A DNA stretch of 64,000 nt from Podocnemis expansa (Eukaryota; Chordata; Testudines; Podocnemididae): positions 570,958 through 634,957 of the forward strand of contig ML682089.1 of assembly GCA_007922195.1 (NCBI GenBank), in the 5' to 3' direction. Positions 55,347 through 64,000 of the stretch are shown here, in pieces. How positions within the stretch are numbered: the stretch's first letter is position 1; each line of letters opens with the position of its first letter. Position numbers and translations under genes: made by a program. The notes under the pieces were generated by a model. It did no database searches, was not told where the DNA came from, and saw nothing but the letters and a program-made list of their open reading frames with translations.

Positions 55347-55529
55347 ATGAACACTGACTACCGGGCAGCATTGGCTGGGCTGCAATCGCAGGACATTGAG
55401 GAGCTGCGGAGCTACCGGTTACCACCTGCATCCATTGTCAGGGTGACAGATACCCTGTGCATGATGTTCGGCAAGAAGCCTGGCTGGGACAGCGCTAAGC
55501 AGCTGCTGGGTCAAGAAGACGTCTACCAG
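55347..55529 (+). CDS. DNHD1: DNHD1 exon k: stalk tip, edge of MTBD
   Basis: 183 nt, 61 codons, phase 0 in and out. It encodes YRAALAGLQSQDIEELRSY, then LPPASIVRVTDTLCMMF and WDSAKQLLGQEDVY. This is the diagnostic dynein sequence at the tip of CC1 (ALxxLxxxDIxExKSxxxPPxxVxxVxxAV, then W..AK..L), entering the microtubule-binding domain. Donor GTGACG. It is the last exon in the window; the rest of MTBD, CC2, AAA5 and AAA6 must lie more than 8.4 kb downstream. Confidence 0.9.
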
Positions 55530-56053
55530 GTGACGGGCAGGATTGTGGGACCCATTTAGATGGAATAAATGGTTGGGAGGTATTAGCCTCACCCTCTCAC
55601 AATCCATTGGTAAACAAGGCTTGGGGTTTGTATGAAAGACTGCAGCCTGCCGACTACCACAGCAAACCCATGATCAAACCCTTTATAACCTTTGGTGAAA
55701 GACCGGCAAAGCGGTCAAGCATTAGAAATGGAGAGCTTTCCCTAAGGCTTTCAGTGGAACAACATTCCTCTCCCCGGCCTCGCTGAGAGAGCTGAAGAAG
55801 AAAAGTCCTTTCTTTCCAAGGCTCTTTGATGACATTCAACATGTGGGTAACTATTCTTGGGGAAGAAAGGAGTTTACTTGACAGGAGGTAGAGCACTAGC
55901 GCGTGGTGCTGCTGGTAAAGCCTGATCCCCTTTCAACTCAGGTTCTGTTTTGGATTCAGCTGGACCCAGTGAGGGATGATGTTACCCGAGTTCTTTGCTT
56001 TGGTCCAAACTGGTCAGGACACCCCTAGGATTAGGAAAAAAAGGTCCAGGATC
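55530..56053 (+). other. DNHD1 intron after exon k, 5' part
   Basis: 524 nt with no recognised element, followed by CR1 copies. Confidence 0.55.
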
Positions 56054-56726
56054 ATAGAATAGTAGAATCCTCGAAGATGAGAGCCTCAGGAGGTCTCTAA
56101 TCCAAACTCCTGCTCAAGCAGGACCAATCCCAACTAAACCATCCCAGCCACAGCTTTGTCAAGCTGGGCCTTAAAATCTTCCAAGGATGGAGAGGCCACC
56201 ACCTCCGTAGGTAACCCATCCTAGTGCTTCACCACCCTCCTAGGGAAAGGTTTTTCCTAATATCTAGCCTCAACTTCCTCCATTGCAACTTGAAACCATT
56301 GCTCCATGTTCTGTCATCTGCCACCACTGAGACAGCCTAGCTTCAACCTCCCTGGAACCCCCTTCATGTAGTTAAAAACTTCTATCAAATCCACCCACCC
56401 CTTCCTTTTGCTACTGAAGACTAAACAAGCCCAGTTCCCTCAGCCTTTTCCTCCTGTAAGGGGGGGCCCAAAAGTGGACACAGTCCGCCAAGTGTGGCCT
56501 CACCAGTGCCAAATAGAAGGGAATAATGACTTCCCTCTGTCTGCCAGCCAGGCTTCTACTAGTACAGCCCAACATGCCCTTAACCTTCTTGACAATGAGG
56601 GCGCACTGCCGACTCATCTCCACCTTCTTAGTCACTGTAACCCCCAGCTCCTTTTTTACACAACTGCTGCCTAGTCAGTCAGTCCCCAGTCTACAGAAGT
56701 GCTTGGGATTCATCTTCAGGTGTTTC
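56054..56726 (-). mobile_element. CR1-D 3' fragment
   Basis: Starts at the CR1 terminus ATCATAGAATAGTAGAATC (reverse) and encodes the ORF2 C terminus on the minus strand (SRQCALIVKKVKGMLGC, VIIPFYLALVRPHL, RLRELGLFSL) with frameshifts. 5'-truncated, abutting the CR1-E 3' end. Confidence 0.85.
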
Positions 56727-57713
56727 ATAGAATCATAGAATTGAAGAAACTGGAAGGAACCATGAGAAGTCATCGAAGCCAGTCTCCTGCACTCATGGCA
56801 GGACCAAGTACCCTTTTAAAACAGCCCTGACGGGGATTTGTCTAACATGCTCTTAAAACTTTCCAATGATGGAAATTCCACAATCTCCCTAGGCAATTTA
56901 TTCCAGTGGTTAATCACCCTGATAAGTAGGAATTCTTTCTTAATGTCCAACCTAAACCTCCCTTGCTGCAATTTAAACCCATTGCTTCTTGTCCTATCAT
57001 CAGCAGTCAAGGAGTTTTCTCCCTCCTCCTTGTGACAACTTCTTACGTACTTGAAAACCGTTAGCATATTCCCTCTCAGTCTCCTCTTTTCCAGACTGAA
57101 CAAACCCAGCTCTCTCAATCTTGCCTCATAAGTTAAGTATTCCAGACCTCTAATCATTTGTGTTGCTCTTCTCTGGACTTTCTTCAATTCCTCCACATCT
57201 TTCCAGAAATGAGGTGCCCAGAACTCAAAACAATACTGCAGTTGGCGCCTAATCAGTGTGGAGTAGAGTAGAAGAATTACTCCTTGTGTGTTACTTACAG
57301 TACTCCTGTTAATACATCCAAGAATGGTGCTTGGGTTTTTTGCAACAGTGTTACACAGTTGGCTCATAGTTAGCTTGTTCTTTCCTAAGTGGAGTACTTT
57401 GCATTTGTCTTTACTGAATTTTATCCTATTTACCTCAGACCATTTCACCAGTTTGTCCAAATCATTTTGAATTATGATCCTATCCTCCAAAGCACTTGGA
57501 ACTCCTCCCAGCTTGGTATCATCCACAGACTTTATGGCTATGTCCACATACAAGGGGTTGTTTCGAAATAGGTTGTTTTGAAACAACTTGTTTCAAAATA
57601 ACAACCTTATTTCGAAATAACAAAAAAACCATTTCGAAATAAGGAAAAAAGAGGGAATCAAAATAGCATCTCCACCCTGTGGACTTGCTATTTCACTTGA
57701 GGGGCAGGGCACC

Positions 57714-59001
57714 ATGGGCGGTGTGGCAACATGGCCGCCTCCCTGGGCCATGTCAGCAGCCAACCTCACTTCCCTGTCCACTCTGGCTAGCAGGACTCTG
57801 CAAGCGATGGACACTGCCTGGCTGCCAAGACAGCGCCGTGCGAACATTGAGACCCTCTGCCCACCCGCAGAGTGTCCTGCGTATGTGGGACACTCTGCTC
57901 GCACACCCAGAGGGTGCCCAGCCTCTGCCCAAGGCTCTCATCCACCTGATCCGCAGAGCAGAACTACTGCCCCTGCCCCCCTCTGTGCCTTGCCAGGTCT
58001 GAGCCTGGGAGACCAGCCCAGACTGGTGAGAGCGGGTTGTGCTGTGGATCTGGGGGGGGATGACCAGTGGAGGCAGAACTTCCGCATGACCAGGGCCAGC
58101 TTCAACCTCCTGGTCACAGAACTCGCCCCTCTGCTGCGCCGAAGGGACACCCTCATGAGGCCTGCCATCCCTGTGGACAAAAGAGTGGCCATCACCCTCT
58201 GGAAGATGGCCACTCCGGAATCTCACAGGTCTGTGGCGCACCTCTTCGGCATCGGGAGATCCACCACCAGCAACATCCTCATGGAGGTCACCAGGGCCAT
58301 CAACCGGGTCCTGCTGTGACACTTGGTGACACAAGGGGAGCTGCAGGACACCATTCCCAGCATGGCCACCCTCAGCTTCCCCAACTGTGCGGGGATCCTT
58401 GACGCCACACATGTCCCTGTGCGAGCCCCGGAGCACAGAGCCACGGAGTACAGAAACCGCAAAGGGTACCACTCCATCATTTTGCAGGCCCTTGTGGACC
58501 ACCGCGGCCTATTCCAGAACTGTTATGTGAGATGGCCAGGGAGGGCCCATGATGCCAGGGTCCTCCAGAACTCTGCCCTGTACCAGGGCATGGGAGGCAG
58601 GCACCTTCTTCCCCCTGCATAACATCAGTGTTGGGAGAGTAGCGGTGTCCATCCTCATTGTGGCGGATGTGGCCGATCCCCTGCACCCCTGGCTCATGTG
58701 GCCGTATGCAGGGCCCCTCGATCCCTCCAGGCAGATCTTCAACCACTGCCTGACCCGCTGCCGCCAGGTAGTCAAGTGGGCATTCGGCCTCCTCAAGGCT
58801 CGCTGGAGGTGCCTCCTCATCCGCCTCCACCTCGCAGAGAGGACAATGTCACAGGTGATCAGCGCATGCGTGGCCCTCCACAACTACTGCGAGCAGCGGG
58901 GTGAGCCCATTGCACCTGCGTGGGAAGCTGAGGCATGCCTCCTCGCCAGGGACTATGAGGAACCTCGACCTGTGCCCACATGGGAGCAGCCGTCCCAGTG
59001 A
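57714..59001 (+). pseudogene. Harbinger transposase (HARBI1-like DDE), broken
   Basis: The DDE_Tnp_4-type nuclease cuts and rejoins transposon ends with the help of the Myb-like partner. Helix-turn-helix part: VAHLFGIGRSTTSNI (about 58215-58260). Catalytic blocks: GILDATHVPVRAPEHRA (58395), YHSIILQALVDHRG, WPGRAHDARVLQNS (58530-58575), and CRQVVKWAFGLLKARWRCL (58760-58815). In the last block the third catalytic residue, Glu in the family (VExAFGRLKxR), reads Lys. Defects: an in-frame TGA at 58317-58319 and a frameshift at about 58590-58610. A dead enzyme. Confidence 0.88.
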
Positions 59002-59291
59002 GCCTTGTCCGTGCATGATGCACTCAGGACCACCTTCGCCCAGGAGGAACGCTGAGGGCCAGGCCTGCCCTGCCCCACGCCACCCTCTCCCTCGTTCGCC
59101 CACAGCCAGCCCCCACCCATCCACCCGCACTGTGAATACCCCCAAATAAAACTATGCAACACCAGGAATGCATTTCTAACTATTGAACAATACAGGGGTT
59201 GGGGCAGGGAAGGGCCGGGGGGGGGGGGGTTACGGGATGGGGAAATGCGGGGGCAGTCGGGGGGAGGGGGCAGCAACTTGGAAGGGGGAGT

Positions 59292-59921
59292 TCAGGGAGG
59301 GGGCCAGCAACTTGTGAGAGGGACTTCAGGGAGTTCGGGGAGGGGGCCAGCAACTTGGAAGGGGGAAGGGGGTGAGAGAGTCCGGGTGGCGGGAGGCAAG
59401 TCAGGCAGGTCCTGTGGGAGGGTCCGGGGGGGGGGTGGCGTACCCCGCCCTTGCCCACAGCCACCCTCGGTCCAGCGTAGCCTCTGGGGAGGGCCAGGCG
59501 GCGAACCCCCTGCAGGACGCAGAGGGACTGTCCGCTCCACTAGCTTGCGGATGTTGGTGGTGAGGGCCTTGATGGCTGCTGGCAGGCGCTCGCTCAGGCA
59601 CTCCAAGGCCGCAACCGCCCTGTTGTCCGCCACTGCCACCTGCTGCAGGAGACGGAGGGCTGCGTCCTAGCGCTGGGCCTGCTCCCATTGCCAGGCCTGG
59701 GTGGACGCCTCCATCCGCTCACTGAGCTCCTCTAGGCTCTCGAGGAGCTCTGCCCATGACGGTGGGGGGGGGGGCGCCTCCTCCAGGGTGCCCTTGGGCT
59801 GAGGCGTCAGGGTGCTGGTGGTGGCTGGTGAGCGGCTGGGCAACCTGCTGGAAGGAAGCAGAAAACACAGTTGGCCCCTGCCGCCTGCTGGCCCTGTCTT
59901 TGTGCTGCCTGTCTGCAGCAC
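59292..59921 (-). pseudogene. Harbinger second protein (Myb-like partner), C-terminal part
   Basis: Minus-strand frame encoding SWAELLESLEELSERMEAST and QAWQWEQAQR, an in-frame stop (59667-59669), then DAALRLLQQVAVADNRAVAALE with KALTTNIRKLVERT. This charged helical tail is typical of Harbinger SANT/Myb-like accessory proteins that escort the transposase into the nucleus. The N-terminal SANT domain is not visible; an MITE (59979-60285) occupies the expected upstream region. Confidence 0.6.
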
Positions 59922-59978
59922 ACACCTCTGCCCTGACTGTCAGCGGGCCCCAGGATCCCATGGGACATTGCCCTGGGG

Positions 59979-60285
59979 TAGGGCTACCGGCCCCCAAAGC
60001 CTCAAAAGGAGGCCAAGAAAGTACCAAACAGAGGACAGTGAAGGACACTGGGTGAAAATGTTGTCTGGCTGTGGTATTCGTCGGGGTTTAGGGGGCCCTG
60101 GAACACTTTCCTGTACAAATCAGTATTCTATGGCAGTCCAGGAGCCTTCAACCCCAACAGTAAAAAGCCTGACAAACTCCTGTATTTTAAACTGCCTGCC
60201 AGGCAGAGAATGTGAGGATAACAAGAAGAACAGGACAGTAGAAAAGGGACCATGTTCTCCTTTTGCCTGACATCTGGTAACCGTA
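59979..60285. mobile_element. hAT-type MITE, family M1, inside Harbinger
   Basis: 307 bp, ends TAGGGCTACC and GGTAACCGTA. Flanking 8-mers CCCTGGGG (59971-59978) and CCCTGGAG (60286-60293) match 7/8. It is the reverse-oriented relative of 18501-18790: TTAGGGGGCCCTGGAA and CTCCTTTTGCCTGACATCTG are shared. Confidence 0.85.
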
Positions 60286-60806
60286 CCCTGGAGGCACACA
60301 TGCTAGTGGTGCCCACAAGGGTGAGCTGGACTCAGCCACGCCTTGCTCTAGGGGGGTCTTCCAAGGCCACTTGCCAGTGGTGTGCCCTGCATGCTCTCCA
60401 CCCCGCCCAAGATGTGGCTGCATCTTTGGCACCCAGCCCCTGTGAACCACCCCCAGGCACACAGGGGCCTCTGACCCCAATACCACCCGTCTCTCTGGGA
60501 CCCGTCGGAAATAACCATCATTCCAAAACAGAAGGGATTTAAACTGTTTCAGAACAACAGCTGTTGTTTCGAAACAACAGAGCCCTTTGTTTCGAAATGA
60601 GAGGTTGTCGTTTGGACATGCCGCTTCTTATTTTGAAACAATCTCTGTTGTTTCGAAATAAGGAGCCTATGTGGACATACCCTATGAGTGTACTTTCTAT
60701 GCCATCATCTAAATCATTGATGAAAATACTGAACAGAACTGGACCCGGAACAGATCCCTGCAGTACCCCACTCATTATGCCCTTCCAGCATGACTGTGAA
60801 ACACTG

Positions 60807-61968
60807 AGCAGTTGTGTGGCACTTTAAGACTAACAGATTTATTTTTTTGCATGAGCTTTCATGGGAGAAGATCCCACTTCCTCAGATGCTTTGAAGATGG
60901 GTGAACTTACAGAAAGGAATGAAACTAAATGCAAGGGGGTGTAAAACATAGGATCAGGTCATAAAGTAACAGCAAATCAGAGCAGTTTACAGGCTCAAAC
61001 CATGGGAAGCCTGAAGTCAAATTACCCTTTGTAATGGGAAAAGAACCCATAGTCTCGATTGAGTCCTGCTTTCACAGAATTTAGCTTGCATATTAATTTG
61101 AGTTCAGCTGTTTCTCTGTGGAGTCTTGATGTCCCAGGTACATCTCTAACGACAGTCGTTAACAAATCCATCATCGAGTGATTAGGAAGATGGAAGTGCT
61201 CAGCAACTGGTTTCTTTGTTCTTTGATTTCTGATATCAGCTCTGTGCTCATTCAGTCTCTTACGGAGCGATCGTCCTGTTTGTCCAATGTATAAGGTGTT
61301 GGGGCATTTCTTGCACATGATGGCATAGACCACATTAGTAGACGAGCAGGTAAATGAGCCTTTGATGGAGTAGCAGGCTTGATTAGGACCTATGATGGTG
61401 TCTGTTGTGTAGATACGTGGGCAGACTTGGCAGCGTGGTTTTTTGCAGGGGTGTGTGTCTGCTTCAATGTTCCTGTTGTTAGATCTGTAGTTGTTGGTGA
61501 GTATCTGTTTAAGATTAGGGGGCTGCCTATAAGCAAGGAGTGGTCTGTCTCCTAATGCTTGAGAGAGCGAGGGATCATCTTTTAGAATAGGCTGTAGGTC
61601 CTTAATGCTCTTTTGCAGAGGTCTGACTTGAGGATTGTATGTGGTGACTAGTGGTGGTCTGTTGCTCAGTCGAGACTATGGGTTCTTTTCCCATTACAAA
61701 GGGTAATTTGACTTCAGGCTTCCCATGGTTTGAGCCTGTAAACTGCTCTGATTTGCTGTTACTTTATGACCTGATCCTATGTTTTACACCCCCTTGCATT
61801 TAGTTTCATTCCTTTCTGTAAGTTCACCCATCTTCAAAGCATCTGAGGAAGTGGGATCTTCTCCCACGAAAGCTCATGCAAAAAATAAATCTGTTAGTCT
61901 TAAAGTGCCACACAACTGCTTGTTGTTTTTTTACTGGACTAGACTAACACGGCTTTCCCTTTGGAAAT
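60807..61968 (-). mobile_element. Penelope-like element with inverted arms
   Basis: Flanked by a perfect 12-bp duplication TGTGAAACACTG (60795-60806 and 61969-61980) inside CR1-E. The two ends, about 60810-61061 and 61671-61920, are inverted copies about 99% identical over 250 nt (I count three differences). Between them is the 3' coding part with a GIY-YIG nuclease. Penelope insertions commonly have such partial repeats in direct or inverted arrangement. The near-identity of the arms marks it as one of the youngest insertions here. Confidence 0.92.
61022..61333 (-). CDS. Penelope GIY-YIG endonuclease domain, partial
   Basis: 103 open codons on the minus strand. It encodes CKKCPNTLYIGQTGRSLRKR and LNEHRADIRN, the zinc-ribbon-like Cys pair followed by the YIGxTxxxLxxRxxEH core of the GIY-YIG fold, which nicks target DNA for Penelope insertion. 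It ends in NRDYGFFSHYKG and a stop. The upstream RT domain is missing: the frame is not open beyond 61333, and only decayed sequence lies between 61334 and 61670. Confidence 0.85.
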   Translation of the reverse strand: MVYAIMCKKCPNTLYIGQTGRSLRKRLNEHRADIRNQRTKKPVAEHFHLPNHSMMDLLTTVVRDVPGTSRLHRETAELKLICKLNSVKAGLNRDYGFFSHYKG

Positions 61969-62319
61969 TGTGAAACACTGGCAACTACTTTCTGGGAGCA
62001 GTTATCCACCTTATAGTAGCTCACCTAGATTGTGCTTCCCTGGTTTGTTAATGAGAAGGTGATGCAAGACTGTATCAAAAACCTTTCTAAAGTCTAGCTA
62101 CACCACATGTACTGCTTTCCATCTATCTACAGGACTTGTTACCCCATCACAGAAAGCTATCGGGGTTGTTTGCCACAATTTGTTCTTGACAAATCCATGC
62201 TGACTGTCACTTAAGACCTTATTCTTTTCTTGATGCTTGTTAATTGATTGTCCTATTATTTGCTCCATTATTTTTCCAGGTACAGAGGTTAAACTAACTG
62301 GTTTGTACTGCCCTTGGTT

Positions 62320-62464
62320 CAGAGCTATAACTGGGATGGGGTTACTGGGGCTTTGTCCCAGGCACGTATTGAGGGGCTCCATTTCACTGCTTGATCTGAG
62401 GGCATGTTCCATGCTGCTTGCTCCAGGCATGCCCCAGGTGTCAAAATTCCTAGTTCCAGCACTG
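62320..62464. mobile_element. Short hAT-type MITE inside CR1-E RT
   Basis: 145 bp, ends CAGAGCTATAACTGGGA and the reverse complement of CAGTGCTGGAACTAGGAA. Flanking 8-mers CCTTGGTT (62312-62319) and CCTGGGTT (62465-62472) match 7/8. Insert plus duplication equals 153 nt, so the CR1 frame is preserved across it. Confidence 0.82.
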
Positions 62465-63525
62465 CCTGGGTTATTCTTATTTCCCTTTTCATAGATGAGC
62501 ACTATAATTGCTCTTTTCCAGTCCTCTGGGATTTCTCCAGTCTTCCATGATTTATCAAAGATAAAAGCTAATGGCTCAGATATCTCCTGAGGCAGCTTCT
62601 TGAGTATTCGAGCATGCATAGCATCAGACCTTGGGGCCCTAAAGACACCTAACTTGTCTAAGTAATTTTTAACTTGCTCTTTCCCTATTTTAACTTCTGC
62701 TGCTATCCCTTTTTTTTTTTTTGCCCTTCTCTTTCAGCTGAAAACCAAAAATCATTTTGTTCCTCTGCCATTTTCACATTTTCTGTTATTGGTTTTCCCT
62801 CTTTGAAGGGTAATGAACCTACAGTGTCCTTGGCCTTCCTCTTGTTTCTACTGTATTTTTAAAAGTTTTCTTATTATCCTTTATGCCTTCAGCTAGTTTG
62901 ATCTCAGTTTGTGTCTTGGCCTTTCTGATTGTTTTCCCTGCACAATTGTGTTATTTATTTATAGTCATCATTTGTGATTTGCCCAAGTTTCCACTTATTG
63001 TAGGACTCTTTCTTCTTTTTTTTAGCTGAATGAAAATCTCCTAGTTAAACCAGGTGGTCTCTTGCCATACTTCCTACGCATTGGAATAGTTTTTTCTTGT
63101 ACCCTTAATGCTGTCTCTTTGAAAAACTGCCAACTGTCTTCAGTTGTTTTTCCTCTTAGACATGCTTCCCATGGGATCCTGCTGTCAGCTCCCTGAGTGT
63201 ACTAAAGTCTACCTTCACGAAATCCATTAATCTTTAGTTTGGTGTTTTCTCTCTTACCATTCCTTAGAATCATGAACTCTACCATTTCATGATCACTTTT
63301 ACCTAAGTTACCTTCCACTTTCAAATTCTCAATCAGTTCCTCTCTGTTTGTCAAAATCAAAAGAAGAATGGGCTCGCCCCTAGTAGCTTTCTCCATCTTT
63401 TGAAATAAAAAATAGTCGCCAATACATTCCAAGAATGTGCTGGGTAATCTGTGCCGTCCTATGTTGTTTTCCCAACAAATGTCTGGGTAATTGAAATCCC
63501 CTGTCACCATTAAATTTGTACATGC

Positions 63526-63777
63526 TCACTTCCATGCACAGTTGGTTTTTTTTTTTTTGCCTTTAGCAGTACCCGTAGGGCCAGGTCAAGCACTCTCTGG
63601 AGCCACATGCACACATCATGGTATATCAGGAGCTGCTGGCCCTGTGTCTGCTCAGTTCCTTCTTTACCCCAGCGAAGGTTGCTGGAAGTCAGTGCTTGCT
63701 TTGGCCAGGCTCACCCTTTTTTTCCTCAAACGTTGAACTTTATTAGTTGAGAGTTGTGGATTAGTTTAAGTACATGG
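63526..63777 (+). mobile_element. DIRS left terminus (DIRS-5)
   Basis: Related to the DIRS-3 left terminal repeat: TATATCAGG, GTCTGCTCAGTTCCTTCTTT and the TTTAGCAGTA.CC stretch are shared with 40060-40170. A 14-T run lies at about 63546-63559. It is cut by LTR-A at 63778. Confidence 0.65.
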
Positions 63778-64000
63778 TGTGACCCAGGCCTCCCGGGATA
63801 ACCTTCTGAATGTGCCAATAGCAGGGCAAGCTGCAAAAGCAGGAGCCAAACCCCTAAACCACTGACGAGGGGTACTTAAACCAGTCTCCCAGTCAGTAAT
63901 AAAGCATGCTCCTGATTCCCCCACTCTGGTCATCAACAAGCATAACAAAATAGCAGCAGTCCCCTTACTGCACATCAGATCCTCTGGTCCCCTCTAGCCC
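63778..64000 (-). mobile_element. LTR-A copy running off the window
   Basis: Starts TGTGACCCAGGCCTCCCGGG and follows the family (CTGAATGTGCC, CCAGTCTCCCAGTCAG, GCACATCAGATCC) to the right edge. Confidence 0.85.

Larger units (their letters stand above)
57536..60682 (+). mobile_element. PIF/Harbinger DNA transposon, complete but dead
   Basis: 3,147 bp with terminal repeats GGCTATGTCCACATA (57536-57550) and the reverse complement of GGGTATGTCCACATA (to 60682), 14/15 identical, flanked by TAT (57533-57535 and 60683-60685). Both ends carry about five copies of a TTTCGAAA palindrome and variants. It encodes a DDE transposase on + and a second protein on -, the two-gene Harbinger layout. It interrupts the CR1-E reverse transcriptase just before the VDD box. 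Confidence 0.9.
56727..63525 (-). mobile_element. CR1-E LINE hosting Harbinger, PLE and a MITE
   Basis: Minus-strand CR1 in pieces 56727-57535, 60686-60806, 61981-62319 and 62473-63525. ORF2 remnants in order: [13 protein letters not shown] and [12 protein letters not shown] (63510-63290), IFDKSWKTGEIPEDWKRAII (62560), KPVSLTSVPGKIMEQII (62300), [20 protein letters not shown] (60750), then VDDTKLGG (57530-57510), GCINRSTVSNTQGVILLLYS and NHWNKLPREIVEFPSLESF (56870). The 3' end TTTCATAGAATCATAG lies at 56727. 5'-truncated at a DIRS terminus. The RT box keeps both Asp (VDD). Confidence 0.88.

Noticed and set aside
57714..58319. Domesticated HARBI1 host gene
   Set aside because: Intronless, flanked by TIRs and a target duplication, interrupted by a stop and a frameshift, and lacks the catalytic Glu.
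61022..61333. GIY-YIG protein as a host repair nuclease (SLX1-like)
   Set aside because: It lies between Penelope arms with a target duplication and ends in Penelope-type 3' sequence, so it belongs to the transposon.
1..64000. CRISPR array, prokaryotic defence island or phage
   Set aside because: No direct-repeat/spacer array, no operons; introns, CR1, DIRS and Harbinger show vertebrate nuclear DNA.
1..64000. tRNA, rRNA or other structured RNA genes
   Set aside because: I saw no A/B-box pairs with a plausible cloverleaf, and no rRNA or snRNA signatures; a covariance-model scan would be needed to exclude small ones.

Overview
ORGANISM. This is vertebrate, most likely sauropsid, nuclear DNA, and I favour a turtle. 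One spliced protein-coding gene is visible, its introns swollen by CR1 LINEs, DIRS-like tyrosine-recombinase retrotransposons, Penelope-like elements (PLE), solo LTRs, hAT-type MITEs and a PIF/Harbinger transposon. Dominant CR1 together with DIRS and Penelope fits turtles better than birds or crocodilians. That is an inference from element content, and no species can be named. No prokaryotic-type features (operons, CRISPR, RBS) are present.

HOST GENE. Eleven + strand exons between 11523 and 55529 join with consistent phase at all ten junctions and no stop codon (6,278 nt, about 2,092 codons). They encode the middle of a divergent dynein heavy chain that I identify as DNHD1: linker, AAA1, AAA2, AAA3, AAA4, first stalk helix, edge of the microtubule-binding domain. 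The 5' part lies left of the window. The MTBD return helix, AAA5 and AAA6 lie beyond the right edge. P-loops of AAA1, AAA2 and AAA3 are kept, but the AAA1 Walker B glutamate, the AAA2 arginine finger and the AAA4 P-loop are lost, so the protein looks like a nucleotide-binding, poorly motile dynein relative.

LAYOUT. 1-9655: a minus-strand CR1 split by a DIRS element (DIRS-1, 1850-8668), which itself carries a solo LTR (LTR-B). 9656-11522: LTR-A and CR1 scraps upstream of the first visible exon. 11523-15851: four exons, including one of 2,995 nt. 15852-35433: one 19.6 kb intron built from nested LTR-A solo LTRs, a second LTR-B, a fairly complete DIRS-2 (about 25.6-31.4 kb), hAT MITEs and DIRS/PLE scraps. 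35434-39321: four exons covering AAA3 to the stalk base. 39322-49719: a 10.4 kb intron with a half DIRS (DIRS-3), LTR-A and a nearly complete CR1 that contains another CR1. 49720-55529: three stalk exons separated by hAT MITEs and a third LTR family (LTR-C). 55530-64000: intron with two minus-strand CR1 copies. The longer one hosts a 3.1 kb Harbinger, an inverted-arm PLE and a 145 bp MITE, and the window ends in another DIRS terminus and an LTR-A copy.

HOW IT FITS TOGETHER. Only DNHD1 looks like a functional host gene here; the rest is transposon material, most of it visibly broken. The useful information in the TE part is stratigraphic: many insertions keep target-site duplications (TSDs), so nesting order can be read directly. 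I found no evidence for a new enzymatic or defence system.
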